This document shows, piece after piece, positions 31,058 to 40,074 of a stretch of 64,000 bases of DNA. The DNA lies in contig JAUIFJ010000009.1 of assembly GCA_030429345.1 (NCBI GenBank), positions 1 to 64,000 on the forward strand, read 5' to 3'. The notes under the pieces are model-generated. The model was not told the origin of the DNA. It did not search any database and saw nothing but the letters and a program-made list of their open reading frames with translations. The stretch comes from a bacterium (GTDB lineage: Bacteria > CAIWAD01). The position numbers and the translations under genes were made by a program. How positions within the stretch are numbered: position 1 is the first letter of the stretch; each line of letters opens with the position of its first letter.

Positions 31058-32148
31058 GCTTCCGCATTCCCCGTTGTTTTCGTCTCTTCCGTCAGCAGGC
31101 GCGCGCCCCCTTCGCCGGGTGCGAAGAAATGCCAGCTGCTGCTGCGGGCGTAGAGCGTGACCGCTTCGCCCGGCCGGCCGGGGAAGTCCGCGGACAGGCG
31201 CGCCACGCCCGTCTGCGTTCCCAGCCTGAAGTAGGCCATGGTCTCGTGGCCCATGTGTTCCACCACTTCCAGTTCCGCCTCGCCCAGGCAAGCGCCGCCC
31301 GGCTGGACCTGCAGGTCCTCGGGGCGGATGCCGAGCACGGCCGGCCCTTCCGGCAGGCTCTCGTCGGCAGGGCAGGCGATGCCCTCGCAGCTGAAGCGCC
31401 CGCGCACCAGGCTTCCCTCGAAGAAGTTCATTGCCGGGCTGCCGATGAAGCCGGCGACGAAGCGGTTGACCGGGCTGTCGTACAGATTCATCGGCGAATC
31501 GACCTGCTGGATCACGCCGTCCTTCATTACCACGATGCGGTCGCCCAGGGTCATCGCCTCCACCTGGTCGTGTGTCACATAGACCATCGTCGTCTTCAGG
31601 CGCTTGTGCAGGCGGGCGATCTCCGTGCGCATCTGCACGCGCAGCTTGGCGTCCAGGTTCGAGAGCGGCTCGTCGAAGAGGAAGACCTTCGGATCACGAA
31701 CGATCGCCCGTCCCAGGGCGATGCGCTGCCGCTGGCCGCCGCTCAACTCGCGCGGCCGGCGATCGAGCAGGTGCTCGATGCTCAGCGAGCGGGCCGCTTC
31801 CGTGATCCGCCGCTCGATCTCGTCCTTCGGCATGCGCCGCAGCTTGAGGCCGAAGGCCAGGTTCTCGCGGTTCGACATGTGCGGGTAGAGGGCGTAGTTC
31901 TGGAAGACCATGGCGATGTCGCGGTCGGCGGGGGCCATCTCGTTGACCACCGTGCCGTCGATCTCGATGGAGCCCTCGCTGATCTCTTCCAGCCCGGCGA
32001 TCATCCGCAGGGTGGTCGTCTTGCCGCAGCCGGAAGGGCCGACGAGCACGACGAACTCGCCCTCGCGGATCTCCAGGTTGGCCTGGTTGACGGCGCGGAA
32101 GCCGTTGGGGTAGACCTTGTCCAGGTCGCTCAACCGCAGGAAAGACAT
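31054..32148 (-). CDS. malK: Maltose/sugar ABC transporter ATPase (MalK/UgpC type)
   Basis: VGPSGCGKTTTLRMIAGLEEISEGSIEIDG, LSGGQRQRIALGRAIVRDPKVFLFDEPLSNLDAKLRVQMR. Confidence 0.95.
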   Translation of the reverse strand: MSFLRLSDLDKVYPNGFRAVNQANLEIREGEFVVLVGPSGCGKTTTLRMIAGLEEISEGSIEIDGTVVNEMAPADRDIAMVFQNYALYPHMSNRENLAFGLKLRRMPKDEIERRITEAARSLSIEHLLDRRPRELSGGQRQRIALGRAIVRDPKVFLFDEPLSNLDAKLRVQMRTEIARLHKRLKTTMVYVTHDQVEAMTLGDRIVVMKDGVIQQVDSPMNLYDSPVNRFVAGFIGSPAMNFFEGSLVRGRFSCEGIACPADESLPEGPAVLGIRPEDLQVQPGGACLGEAELEVVEHMGHETMAYFRLGTQTGVARLSADFPGRPGEAVTLYARSSSWHFFAPGEGGARLLTEETKTTGNAEA

Positions 32149-32149
32149 G

Positions 32150-32980
32150 CTACTCCTTGACGCTGCCCAGGGTCAGGCCGGACACCAGGTACCGGCTCAA
32201 CGAGACGAAGACGATGACGACGGGAATGCTGACCAGGATCGAGGCGGCGGCGTAGAGCCCCCACTCCGTCGACATGCTGGCCTGGAAGCTCTTCAACCCC
32301 AGCGGCAGGGTGAACATTTCCCGCTCCTGCAGCACCTGGGCGGCAACGATGTACTCCGACCAGGCCGTCATGAAACTGAAAAGGGCCGTGATCACCAGGC
32401 CCGGCAGGGCCAGGGGAAGGATCACGAGCCGGAAGGCCTGGAAGCGGCTGCAGCCGTCGATGCGGGCCGCCTCCTCCAGGCTCGGCGGAATCGTGTCGTA
32501 GAAGCCCTTCATCTGCCACACGCAGAAGGGCAGGGCCGTCGCCGTGTAGAAGATCATCAGGCCGATGAAGGTGTTGACCAGGTGCAGCTTGGCGATCAGG
32601 ATGTAGAGCGGCAGCAGCAGCATGGTCGCCGGGAACATCTGAGTGGTCAGGATGGCCAGCATGCTGAACTCGCGGCCGACGAAGCGGAAGCGGCTGAAGG
32701 CGTATCCGCCCACCGAAGCGAGCACGACGCCGGTCAGTGTGACAAGCACGCTGACCAGCAGGCTGTTGCCGAGCCAGGTCAGGAAGGGCTGCTCGGTGAA
32801 GAGCTGCACGTAGGAGGCGATCGTTGCATTGTCCGGAATCAGCGAAAGATCCGTCGAGCGCAGGCGGTTGCCCGGCCGCAGGGAGATCGAGAGCACATTC
32901 AGCACCGGGTAGACGGCGATGCCCACAAAGAGCAGCAGCACCAGGTGCCGCACGGCTGTCAGCAGGCGCGGCTCTCTCAT
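32150..32980 (-). CDS. malG: Sugar ABC transporter permease (MalG type)
   Basis: MREPRLLTAVRHLVLLLFVGIAVYPVLNVLSISLRPG...; EAA loop SLEEAARIDGCSRFQAFRLVILPLALPGL. Confidence 0.93.
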   Translation of the reverse strand: MREPRLLTAVRHLVLLLFVGIAVYPVLNVLSISLRPGNRLRSTDLSLIPDNATIASYVQLFTEQPFLTWLGNSLLVSVLVTLTGVVLASVGGYAFSRFRFVGREFSMLAILTTQMFPATMLLLPLYILIAKLHLVNTFIGLMIFYTATALPFCVWQMKGFYDTIPPSLEEAARIDGCSRFQAFRLVILPLALPGLVITALFSFMTAWSEYIVAAQVLQEREMFTLPLGLKSFQASMSTEWGLYAAASILVSIPVVIVFVSLSRYLVSGLTLGSVKE

Positions 32981-35211
32981 CCGTATACACTCTGTGTGGC
33001 CCGGCCCTTCTTGAGGAAGCCGATGGAGAAGATGGCCAGCAGGAAGAAGATCACCATGCTCAGCGCGGCGCCGTAGCCATAGCGGTAGAGGTTGAAGACC
33101 GCCTTGTAGACATAGGAGACCAGGATGTGCGTCTGGTCGCTGGGTTCGCCGCCATTGGAGACCAGCCAGACCACGTTCAGGTTGTTGAAGGTCCAGATGG
33201 CGCCCAGGGTCACCGCCGGCAGCAGCACGGGCTTGAGCAGCGGCAGCGTGATGCTGAAGAACTGCCTCCCGCGTGAAGCGCCGTCCACACGGGCGGCCTC
33301 GTAGAGTTCCTGCGGAATGCCCTGCATGCCGCCCAGGGCGATCACCATCATGAAGGGAAAGCCGAGCCAGATGTTGGTCAGGATGCAGGCCAGGAAGGCC
33401 TCGAAAGGCGAACCGAGCCAGTTGACCATGGGCATGTTCAGGTACTGGCTGGCGATCAGGTTGATCGCGCCGTACTCGTAGTCGAACATGCCGCGCCAGG
33501 TCAGCGCCGTGATATAGGCCGGAACGGCCCAGGGAATGATCAGCAGCACGCGATAGATGCTCTTGCCGACAACCGGTCCGTTGAGCATCACGGCCAGCAG
33601 CAGGCCCAGCCCCACGTGGAAGACCAGGTTGACCGCCGTCCAGATGACGGTCTTGAAGAGCACGCTGAAGAAGACCGCCTCGCGGAAGACCTCGATGTAG
33701 TTCTGGAAACCGATCACCTGCCAGTCCTGGAAATGCTTCAGGCTCATGTTGGACAGGCTGAGGATCACATTGTAGACGAAGGGAAAGACGATCGTCAGCA
33801 GCAGGACCAGCAGCGAGGGCAGGATGAAGACATAGGCCAGACGGTTGTGCTTCCAGTCCTTGATCATGTGATGCAGGCTGCGCAGGGCCCAGAACAGGCC
33901 CAGGGCCAGCAGCAGTCCGCCCAGTCCCTTGATCAGCGTGGCTCCCAGCCCGGGCTCCAGCTTCTGGTTCATCTTGCGAATGGAGTCGACGGCGTCGCGC
34001 TGCATCTTCGCCGCGGCCTCGGCGGCCGTGATGCTTCCGCCGAGCAGGGCCTGGTAGCTGGGCCGCATGCTGTCCCAGATGGCGCGCAATTCGGCCACCA
34101 CGGGCATGGCGCGGCCGTTGGCCATCTGGATCGCGGAGGCCTTCAGCGTGGGATCCTCCTGCAGCAGGGGATCGTCGAGCAGCTCCTTGCGGCTGGGCAG
34201 GGTCTTCAGGGACCACATGTATACGCGCTGCACCTCGGCGGAGGTCAGGAAGCGCACGAGCTCCATGGCCTTTCCGGCCTGCTCCTCTTTCGCGTTGATG
34301 TTCAGGCTGTAGCCCTTGGTGGCGACCATCGGCCCCATGGGGATTCCCGTCGAGGCGACCACCGGCAGCGGCACCACTTCGGCGTCGATCTCCGCATTCG
34401 CCAGGTAGTCGCCCCAGCTCCAGTCGCCGTTGATGATCATCGCCGCCTGGCCGTTCTTGAAGAGCGCGTCGGCGGTCTCGTAGTCGCAGTTGGCGGGAAT
34501 CACCTTGTGTTCGTTCTGCAGGGAGAGCACGAGTTCATAGGCGGCGACCGCCTCCGGCGTGTCGAGGGCCGGGGTGGTCGATCCTTCCTCGTCGGTGAAG
34601 ATCCAGGAACCGTGTCCGGTCAGGAAGGGGATCACGAAAAAGGGCTCGACGAAGTTCCAGACCAGGCCGTAGCGCTCGCGGCGCCCGTCGCCGTCCTCGT
34701 CGCGGGTCTGCTCGACCGCCAGCCGGACCAGGTCCTCCGTGGTCTGCGGAGTCTCCTGCAGGAGGTTCCGGTTGATTACGAGAGCCAGGTGGTTGCCGAT
34801 GCGGTCTCCGACCTGCAGCAGCTCCTTGGAGGCGGGATCATTGTTGGAAGGCAGGCGCGTCAGGGCCTGAGGCAGGAACTCTTCCTGCCGGCTTTCGTCG
34901 AACCAGGGACTCATGTCCTGCACAATGCCCATGGTCTGGAAACTGCCGAGCACGTCGGAAGGGCCGTAGATCAGTTCAGGTCCCGTGCCGGCCAGGGCCG
35001 CGGCCTGGAAGCCGCTGCGCAGCTCTTCGGTTTCCTTGTAGAGGGCGCGCACCTGGATTCCGGGATGGGCGTGTTCGAAGAGAGCGATCTGGTCGTCCAG
35101 GATCACGCGCTCGGCGGGAGTCATCTGGTGCCAGATGGTCACCATCCGGTCGGACTCCCGCGGGGAGCAGGCCGCCAGCAGCAGCAGGCTGAACAGGAAG
35201 AGGCGTTTCAA
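32977..35211 (-). CDS. Fused sugar-binding lipoprotein (MalE-like) and permease (MalF-like)
   Basis: N-term lipobox KRLFLFSLLLLAACSPRESDRMVTIWHQ plus solute-binding fold to about residue 400; C-term MalF-type permease with EAA loop GIPQELYEAARVDGASRGRQFFSITLPLLKP. Continuous ORF; start (TTG at 35211) uncertain. Confidence 0.9.
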   Translation of the reverse strand: MKRLFLFSLLLLAACSPRESDRMVTIWHQMTPAERVILDDQIALFEHAHPGIQVRALYKETEELRSGFQAAALAGTGPELIYGPSDVLGSFQTMGIVQDMSPWFDESRQEEFLPQALTRLPSNNDPASKELLQVGDRIGNHLALVINRNLLQETPQTTEDLVRLAVEQTRDEDGDGRRERYGLVWNFVEPFFVIPFLTGHGSWIFTDEEGSTTPALDTPEAVAAYELVLSLQNEHKVIPANCDYETADALFKNGQAAMIINGDWSWGDYLANAEIDAEVVPLPVVASTGIPMGPMVATKGYSLNINAKEEQAGKAMELVRFLTSAEVQRVYMWSLKTLPSRKELLDDPLLQEDPTLKASAIQMANGRAMPVVAELRAIWDSMRPSYQALLGGSITAAEAAAKMQRDAVDSIRKMNQKLEPGLGATLIKGLGGLLLALGLFWALRSLHHMIKDWKHNRLAYVFILPSLLVLLLTIVFPFVYNVILSLSNMSLKHFQDWQVIGFQNYIEVFREAVFFSVLFKTVIWTAVNLVFHVGLGLLLAVMLNGPVVGKSIYRVLLIIPWAVPAYITALTWRGMFDYEYGAINLIASQYLNMPMVNWLGSPFEAFLACILTNIWLGFPFMMVIALGGMQGIPQELYEAARVDGASRGRQFFSITLPLLKPVLLPAVTLGAIWTFNNLNVVWLVSNGGEPSDQTHILVSYVYKAVFNLYRYGYGAALSMVIFFLLAIFSIGFLKKGRATQSVYG

Positions 35212-35380
35212 TCGATACCCTGAGCCACGCAACGATTGGAATAATGTAAGGAAGCCCAAGCTCAAATTTCGTTGGACAGAAGCCGTGTTTCACTGTAGCC
35301 GCCCGCGTCTTCCGGGTCTCGAAGCGTCTCCTGAAAAAGCGGGGAAGTCGTCGAATCTGTACAAACCCAAGCGACTCCCT

Positions 35381-37603
35381 TTAGTCCAGGGTTCGACCTG
35401 CCGGCTGCTCTTGCATTCTTCCGTATGCCTCCTCGAGCAGACTTTCCGGAATGGACAAGGGCTGTTCGCAGCCTGCCTGCGTGCGGCGCAGCAGATCAAG
35501 GAAGAGGCGGTCCCACATGCGGTCGCCCTCGAAGGCGCGCCGGTCCTGGCCGTACCACCAGAACCAGTCGCTGCCCTGGGCCAGCAGCAGGGCGGTCCCG
35601 GCATCCAGGCCCTCCCGCGGTTGCGGCTGTTCCGGACACCGTTCCGCGGCTTCCGCGCAGCGGGCAAGCCACTCCCAGGCCCGGTTCTCCTCCTCCTCGC
35701 CGATCCAGGTCCGCAGATCCCCGCCGATCCAGCTGCCGGCGGGCAGCCAGTTTTCCCGGCTCACCCGCTCCGGCGACACGGCGTCCACGGAAGCCTCGGC
35801 AGCGGCAAGCCGGGCGGCGCGCCACTCGGAGGGCCGCCAGGTCCGAAAGCGCGGATCCTTGGCGAGCAGGCCGTAGAACTCGTCCAGGAAGCGGTCGGCG
35901 TCGTGGTCGCGGCGGTAGAATTCCCAGGCGTTCTCGCCGTCCAGCACCAGGCAGATCGCCTGGCCCGGCTTCTTCCGGCCCAGGGCCAGCAGGCGATTGG
36001 CCAGGTCGACGGCGGCGGCCTCGCCCGGATAGTGCCGGTAGCGCCAGCCCAGCGCGCGGCTGAGCTCCGTGGCCCTGAGCAGAACCATGCATTCGCCCGT
36101 CGGCAGATCGATCCAGACCTCGCCGCGCTCCACTCCCGGCGTGTCCAGGTCAAAGACCGCGTCGCCGGTGGCGGTCCAGGTTGCGCCCAGCATTTCGAGC
36201 ACGGGCAGGTCGATGGCGCCCTCGCCGGGCCAGAAGCCCTCCGTGGCGAATCCGAAGGCCTTGCGGAACTGCTCCCGGCCCAGCTCCACCTGCCGCCTGG
36301 CCCAGTCCGGCCGGCCGAAGCGAGGCAGCTCGTCCTCCGGCTGGCGGGCGCGGGCGGCTTCGGTGCGGTTCAGCAGGGGCAGGATCGGGTGGGCGAAGGG
36401 CGTCGTCGCCAGTTCGACCTGCGGCCCGTGTGACTCGTCACGCGGCGCTCCCAGATCGCGGTGCAGGGGCAGGATCGCCTCCATGAGCAGGCCGCTTTCG
36501 TAGACGAGACGCTCGCGAACCCCGGGCTCCGCCGAAGGAATGCGCCAGCGCCCTTCGGGCAGGGCCTCGACCAGCTCGTGGAAGCCTGTGTGACGTCCCC
36601 CGGGCAGGGGCACGGCCTCGCGCAGCAGGATCGGATCACACCAGGCCAGGGTGAAGGCCGCCAGCAGCAGTTCCGCCTCGGCCGCGTCCGGGGAGTGGCC
36701 GCCGCGAATGCGTGTGACGAGCTCCTCGTACTGCGGGAAACGGGCCAGCAGCTCCGGGGAGATGCTCAGGCAGGACCAGGCCCCTTTCCAGAGACGCTCG
36801 GCCTGCAGGGAATCGGCGGGATCCACCGTGTGCTGCAGCAGCAGGTCGACCCAGGGATCCGTGCGCCCGCCCCAGGTCTCACGAAAGCCCTGCGTGACGC
36901 CTCTTTCCTCGTGATCCAGAAAGGGCACCAGCCGTTCCAGGTAGTGCCGCTGCAGCTGGAAGAGCAGGGTGCCGGAAAAGCTCAGGCAGGCCTGGACCGT
37001 CGGCTGGCGCTGCAGGCGCAGGCCCATGTCGAAGTAGTCCTTGGTCGCGTGCAGGCGCACCCAGGGTCCGAGCAGCTCGTCGCGGACGGGGTCGCCCATG
37101 TAGGGCTGGTGATGCTGCCAGATCAGGACCAGGTTGACGGGCTGCAGCACGGAATCCCCGTCGAGCGGCAGCGTGTCCGGCACTTCGGCTCGTTGCTCGA
37201 GACGGCCGTCGGCGTGTTTCCAGAAAACCGAGTTGCGTCCGCCGTCCCCGGCGACGCTTAGTGCCGGATTGTCCGGGTCCGTGATCCACTGTCCGTCGAC
37301 GATGAACTTGTACTCGTGCAGGCCGCTGTCCAGGGCAAGACGCAAGCGCCAGGCACCCTCGTGCTCTTCCATGGGGAGGGGCGCCGTGCCCCAGCGGCTG
37401 AAGGCGCCGGCCAGCAGGACCTCGCCGGCCCGCGGACGCTCGAGTTCGAAGAGCACGCTGTCCGGGCCTGCGGGTGCAATACGCGCTTCAGCCGGAAGAG
37501 CCGGAAGCGCCAGGAAAAGGCATACGGCAAGTTGCCGGCCAGCACCAGTCAATGTGGATCGTTGCCGATTCCTGAGGTGTGACAGCAGCAGAGGGAGAAT
37601 CAC
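35381..37603 (-). CDS. Secreted GH57-family glycosidase with N-terminal CBM48-like domain
   Basis: VLLAGAFSRWGTAPLPMEEHEGAWRLRLALDSGLHEYKFIVDGQWITDP (CBM48-like), then LVLIWQHHQPYMGDP (GH57 motif). Confidence 0.85.
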   Translation of the reverse strand: MILPLLLSHLRNRQRSTLTGAGRQLAVCLFLALPALPAEARIAPAGPDSVLFELERPRAGEVLLAGAFSRWGTAPLPMEEHEGAWRLRLALDSGLHEYKFIVDGQWITDPDNPALSVAGDGGRNSVFWKHADGRLEQRAEVPDTLPLDGDSVLQPVNLVLIWQHHQPYMGDPVRDELLGPWVRLHATKDYFDMGLRLQRQPTVQACLSFSGTLLFQLQRHYLERLVPFLDHEERGVTQGFRETWGGRTDPWVDLLLQHTVDPADSLQAERLWKGAWSCLSISPELLARFPQYEELVTRIRGGHSPDAAEAELLLAAFTLAWCDPILLREAVPLPGGRHTGFHELVEALPEGRWRIPSAEPGVRERLVYESGLLMEAILPLHRDLGAPRDESHGPQVELATTPFAHPILPLLNRTEAARARQPEDELPRFGRPDWARRQVELGREQFRKAFGFATEGFWPGEGAIDLPVLEMLGATWTATGDAVFDLDTPGVERGEVWIDLPTGECMVLLRATELSRALGWRYRHYPGEAAAVDLANRLLALGRKKPGQAICLVLDGENAWEFYRRDHDADRFLDEFYGLLAKDPRFRTWRPSEWRAARLAAAEASVDAVSPERVSRENWLPAGSWIGGDLRTWIGEEEENRAWEWLARCAEAAERCPEQPQPREGLDAGTALLLAQGSDWFWWYGQDRRAFEGDRMWDRLFLDLLRRTQAGCEQPLSIPESLLEEAYGRMQEQPAGRTLD

Positions 37604-37625
37604 CGGCACCCACTCCTTCCGACAG

Positions 37626-38855
37626 CTAGAAATCGATTCCGTAGCTCGGTCGCGGCAGGCGCAGGCACTGGTCCAGTTCCCGGACCAGATCATGCCCGGC
37701 CTCGAAGGCGTCAGTGACACACAGCCCGCTTGCCGGCTGCACGCCCAGCCAGAGGCGCGTGAAGGAGGCCACGGTGGCCGAGAGCAGCGGCAGGCCTTCC
37801 CTGTGCCCTTGCTCGATGCTCGAGGCCTGGCCCAGGCGGACCGTATACGCTCCGCCGATGCCGCGCCAGGCCCGGCCTTCCTCCAGGTACTCCGTGATCG
37901 GATCCTCCAGCTGCAGGTTGAAGGAGGGCCCCTCTACCGGCAGGCGAAGCGCCGTGATGCAGCCCGGCAGGTCGCAGATGCGCGCCTGCCAGTAGGAGAG
38001 CGCCTCGTGCCGCGTGGCCTTGTCGCTCTTGCTCGTCAGGGATCGCATGCGAAAGGGGCGCTTCAGCAGCTGCTGCAGCTGGATGTCCGGGTGTTCCACA
38101 AGGCCTATGGAAAGGATCTGGTCCGACAGGCTGCGGATCAGTCCCAACAGCTCCAGGTAGTGCTCGCGGTTCTGCCAGGCCATGGCCAGCACTCGATAGG
38201 GCCCCTCCTCCCCCTTCGCGCGACACCAGATGAAATGGCTCAGTTCGCCCTGTTCGTTCTCGAAGCCCAGACCGAAACAGCTTGTGCTCCAGGCCATTTC
38301 CGCGTGGTAAAAGCACTCGTCATCAATGTTGATCGAGCCGTGACCGCGGTGGCGTCGGGCGAGGCAGTCCATCACTCGCCTGTAATCCTCTTTGCCCAGC
38401 CGCACCGGCGTGCGACGCCGGACACGCAGGCTAAGTTGCGCCGGGTCGAAATAGCGGATCACCTCGTAGCCGCCCAGGCCGTAGCCCAGCTGGTCGTAGA
38501 AGCCTGAATCGAAAATGCCCAGGCCGCTGACCTGGGCGCCCGCCTCGGCCTCTTCGGCGACCAGGCGGGCGGTCAGCTGGCGCGCCAGCTTGAGGCGCCG
38601 CGCCACACGGCTGGTGGTCACCGCGACAACGGCAGAGAATCGAAGCATCTGGTCCAGGTAGCGCAAGTCGCCGCTGCGAGCGCTGGCCAGACATTCCGCC
38701 TCGCCCTTCAGTTCCGCCACAAGATTGCGTCCTCCGGAAAGGAAGAGATCCAGGGTCTTCTCTTCCTCGCCGGGATCGATCCAGCCGCACTCTTTCCAGA
38801 TGCGGCGGGTCGCCTCGCGGTCTTGTTCCACATGATAGGGGCGCATAAGGGCCAT
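37626..38855 (-). CDS. Eis-like GNAT N-acetyltransferase
   Basis: About 410 aa; N-terminal GNAT-like region (SAVVAVTTSRVARRLKLARQLTARLVAEEAEAGAQVSGLGIFDSGFYDQLGYGLGGYE) and C-terminal SCP-like part. Confidence 0.75.
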   Translation of the reverse strand: MALMRPYHVEQDREATRRIWKECGWIDPGEEEKTLDLFLSGGRNLVAELKGEAECLASARSGDLRYLDQMLRFSAVVAVTTSRVARRLKLARQLTARLVAEEAEAGAQVSGLGIFDSGFYDQLGYGLGGYEVIRYFDPAQLSLRVRRRTPVRLGKEDYRRVMDCLARRHRGHGSINIDDECFYHAEMAWSTSCFGLGFENEQGELSHFIWCRAKGEEGPYRVLAMAWQNREHYLELLGLIRSLSDQILSIGLVEHPDIQLQQLLKRPFRMRSLTSKSDKATRHEALSYWQARICDLPGCITALRLPVEGPSFNLQLEDPITEYLEEGRAWRGIGGAYTVRLGQASSIEQGHREGLPLLSATVASFTRLWLGVQPASGLCVTDAFEAGHDLVRELDQCLRLPRPSYGIDF

Positions 38856-38990
38856 GGTGACTCCAGGTGTGTCGGTTCGCGCGTTCAGTATCCAAGAGGA
38901 TAGGAAAAGAGCGGAGGCTCCTGCAGCGGGGACTGTGGCCTCCTGAAGTGTTTGCGCTCAGAGTTGCATAGTTCGTTTTTGCAAACAATT

Positions 38991-39443
38991 ATGAATGCCC
39001 AGCCGAATCAGCCAGAAGGAAGCATGCAGCGGATCCAAAGATTACGAATCCAGCATCGGGGGTTGACAGATCGCATGGAGCGGATCCGTCAGATCCTGCT
39101 GACTAAGGACCCCTGCCAGCAAGAAGAGGCACTCCGAACACTTCTGGTTCGCTTTTCAGAGGAGCTCGCGAAACACCTGCTCGTCGATGAGCCGGAGATC
39201 TACAGGGATCTGGCCAACAGAATGGATCCTGCCCTTCAGCGGAACCTGCTGCGCTACTCGAACGAGCTGAATCTGCTGGCTTGCGCCTACAAGGAATACG
39301 AGACGACCTGGCAGCTGCCGGAGTGCCTGCACGACCAGGTCGAACTCTTCCGGCGCGAGACCCTGATCCTCCTGGACGCCATTCAGCGTCGCATCCGATA
39401 CGAGGAGGAAGTCCTTTTTCCTGCCTTGTCCGAAAGCACTTGA
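38991..39443 (+). CDS. Hemerythrin-like domain protein 1
   Basis: IQHRGLTDRM..., LAKHLLVDEPEIY, RRIRYEEEVLFPAL. Confidence 0.65.
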   Translation: MNAQPNQPEGSMQRIQRLRIQHRGLTDRMERIRQILLTKDPCQQEEALRTLLVRFSEELAKHLLVDEPEIYRDLANRMDPALQRNLLRYSNELNLLACAYKEYETTWQLPECLHDQVELFRRETLILLDAIQRRIRYEEEVLFPALSEST

Positions 39444-39537
39444 GCCTTTTCCTGGACCCTGCGCGGAAATCCTATTGCCGGGGAGCCGATAGCCGGAACA
39501 GTGCAGGAGGCCATTCAAACGAGGTGGGGGTGTATTC

Positions 39538-39954
39538 ATGCCGGATCTGAAGCTGCTGAAGAGCCAACACCAGGAACTGGCGGATCTATGCAAGCGGATC
39601 CAGGCCCAACTGGATCTCAGCGAACCGCAGGGCGACTACATCTGCGCCCTGCTCTCCACCCTGGCGATCAAGCTGCAGAATCACCTGGCCCTGGAGGACA
39701 GCGGCCTCTACCCCTTCCTCAAGCAACATGCCGGTCCAAAGGGACGTCGGCTGCAGGAATCGCTGAATGAAGAAATGGCCTGTCTTCGAAAGGCTGTCGA
39801 GGAGTACCTGGATCAATGGCACAGCAAGGAGCGAATTGCCGGGGATCTGGATGGTTTCCGGCAGGCGTCCAGCTTCATCCTTGAAGCCCTGGTCCGTCGG
39901 ATCGAACACGAAGCGATGGAGGTCTTCCCGTTGATCGAGAACAAGCAGGGATAA
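39538..39954 (+). CDS. Hemerythrin-like domain protein 2
   Basis: KSQHQELADLCKRI, KLQNHLALEDSGLYPFL, RRIEHEAMEVFPLI. Confidence 0.7.
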   Translation: MPDLKLLKSQHQELADLCKRIQAQLDLSEPQGDYICALLSTLAIKLQNHLALEDSGLYPFLKQHAGPKGRRLQESLNEEMACLRKAVEEYLDQWHSKERIAGDLDGFRQASSFILEALVRRIEHEAMEVFPLIENKQG

Positions 39955-39994
39955 CCCGGAACCGCCGTCGTCGCACAACGAATTGCGCAGAATA

Positions 39995-40031
39995 GAAAGG
40001 GCCCCGTTCCGCAAGGCGGAACGGGGCCTTT
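39995..40031. terminator. Bidirectional-type terminator between convergent genes
   Basis: GGCCCCGTTCCGC-AAG-GCGGAACGGGGCC followed by TTTC; GAAA at the left side. Confidence 0.85.
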
Positions 40032-40074
40032 CGATCTCGCAGGATCTCCGTCCGGTGAAGATCCCGTGTTCGGT

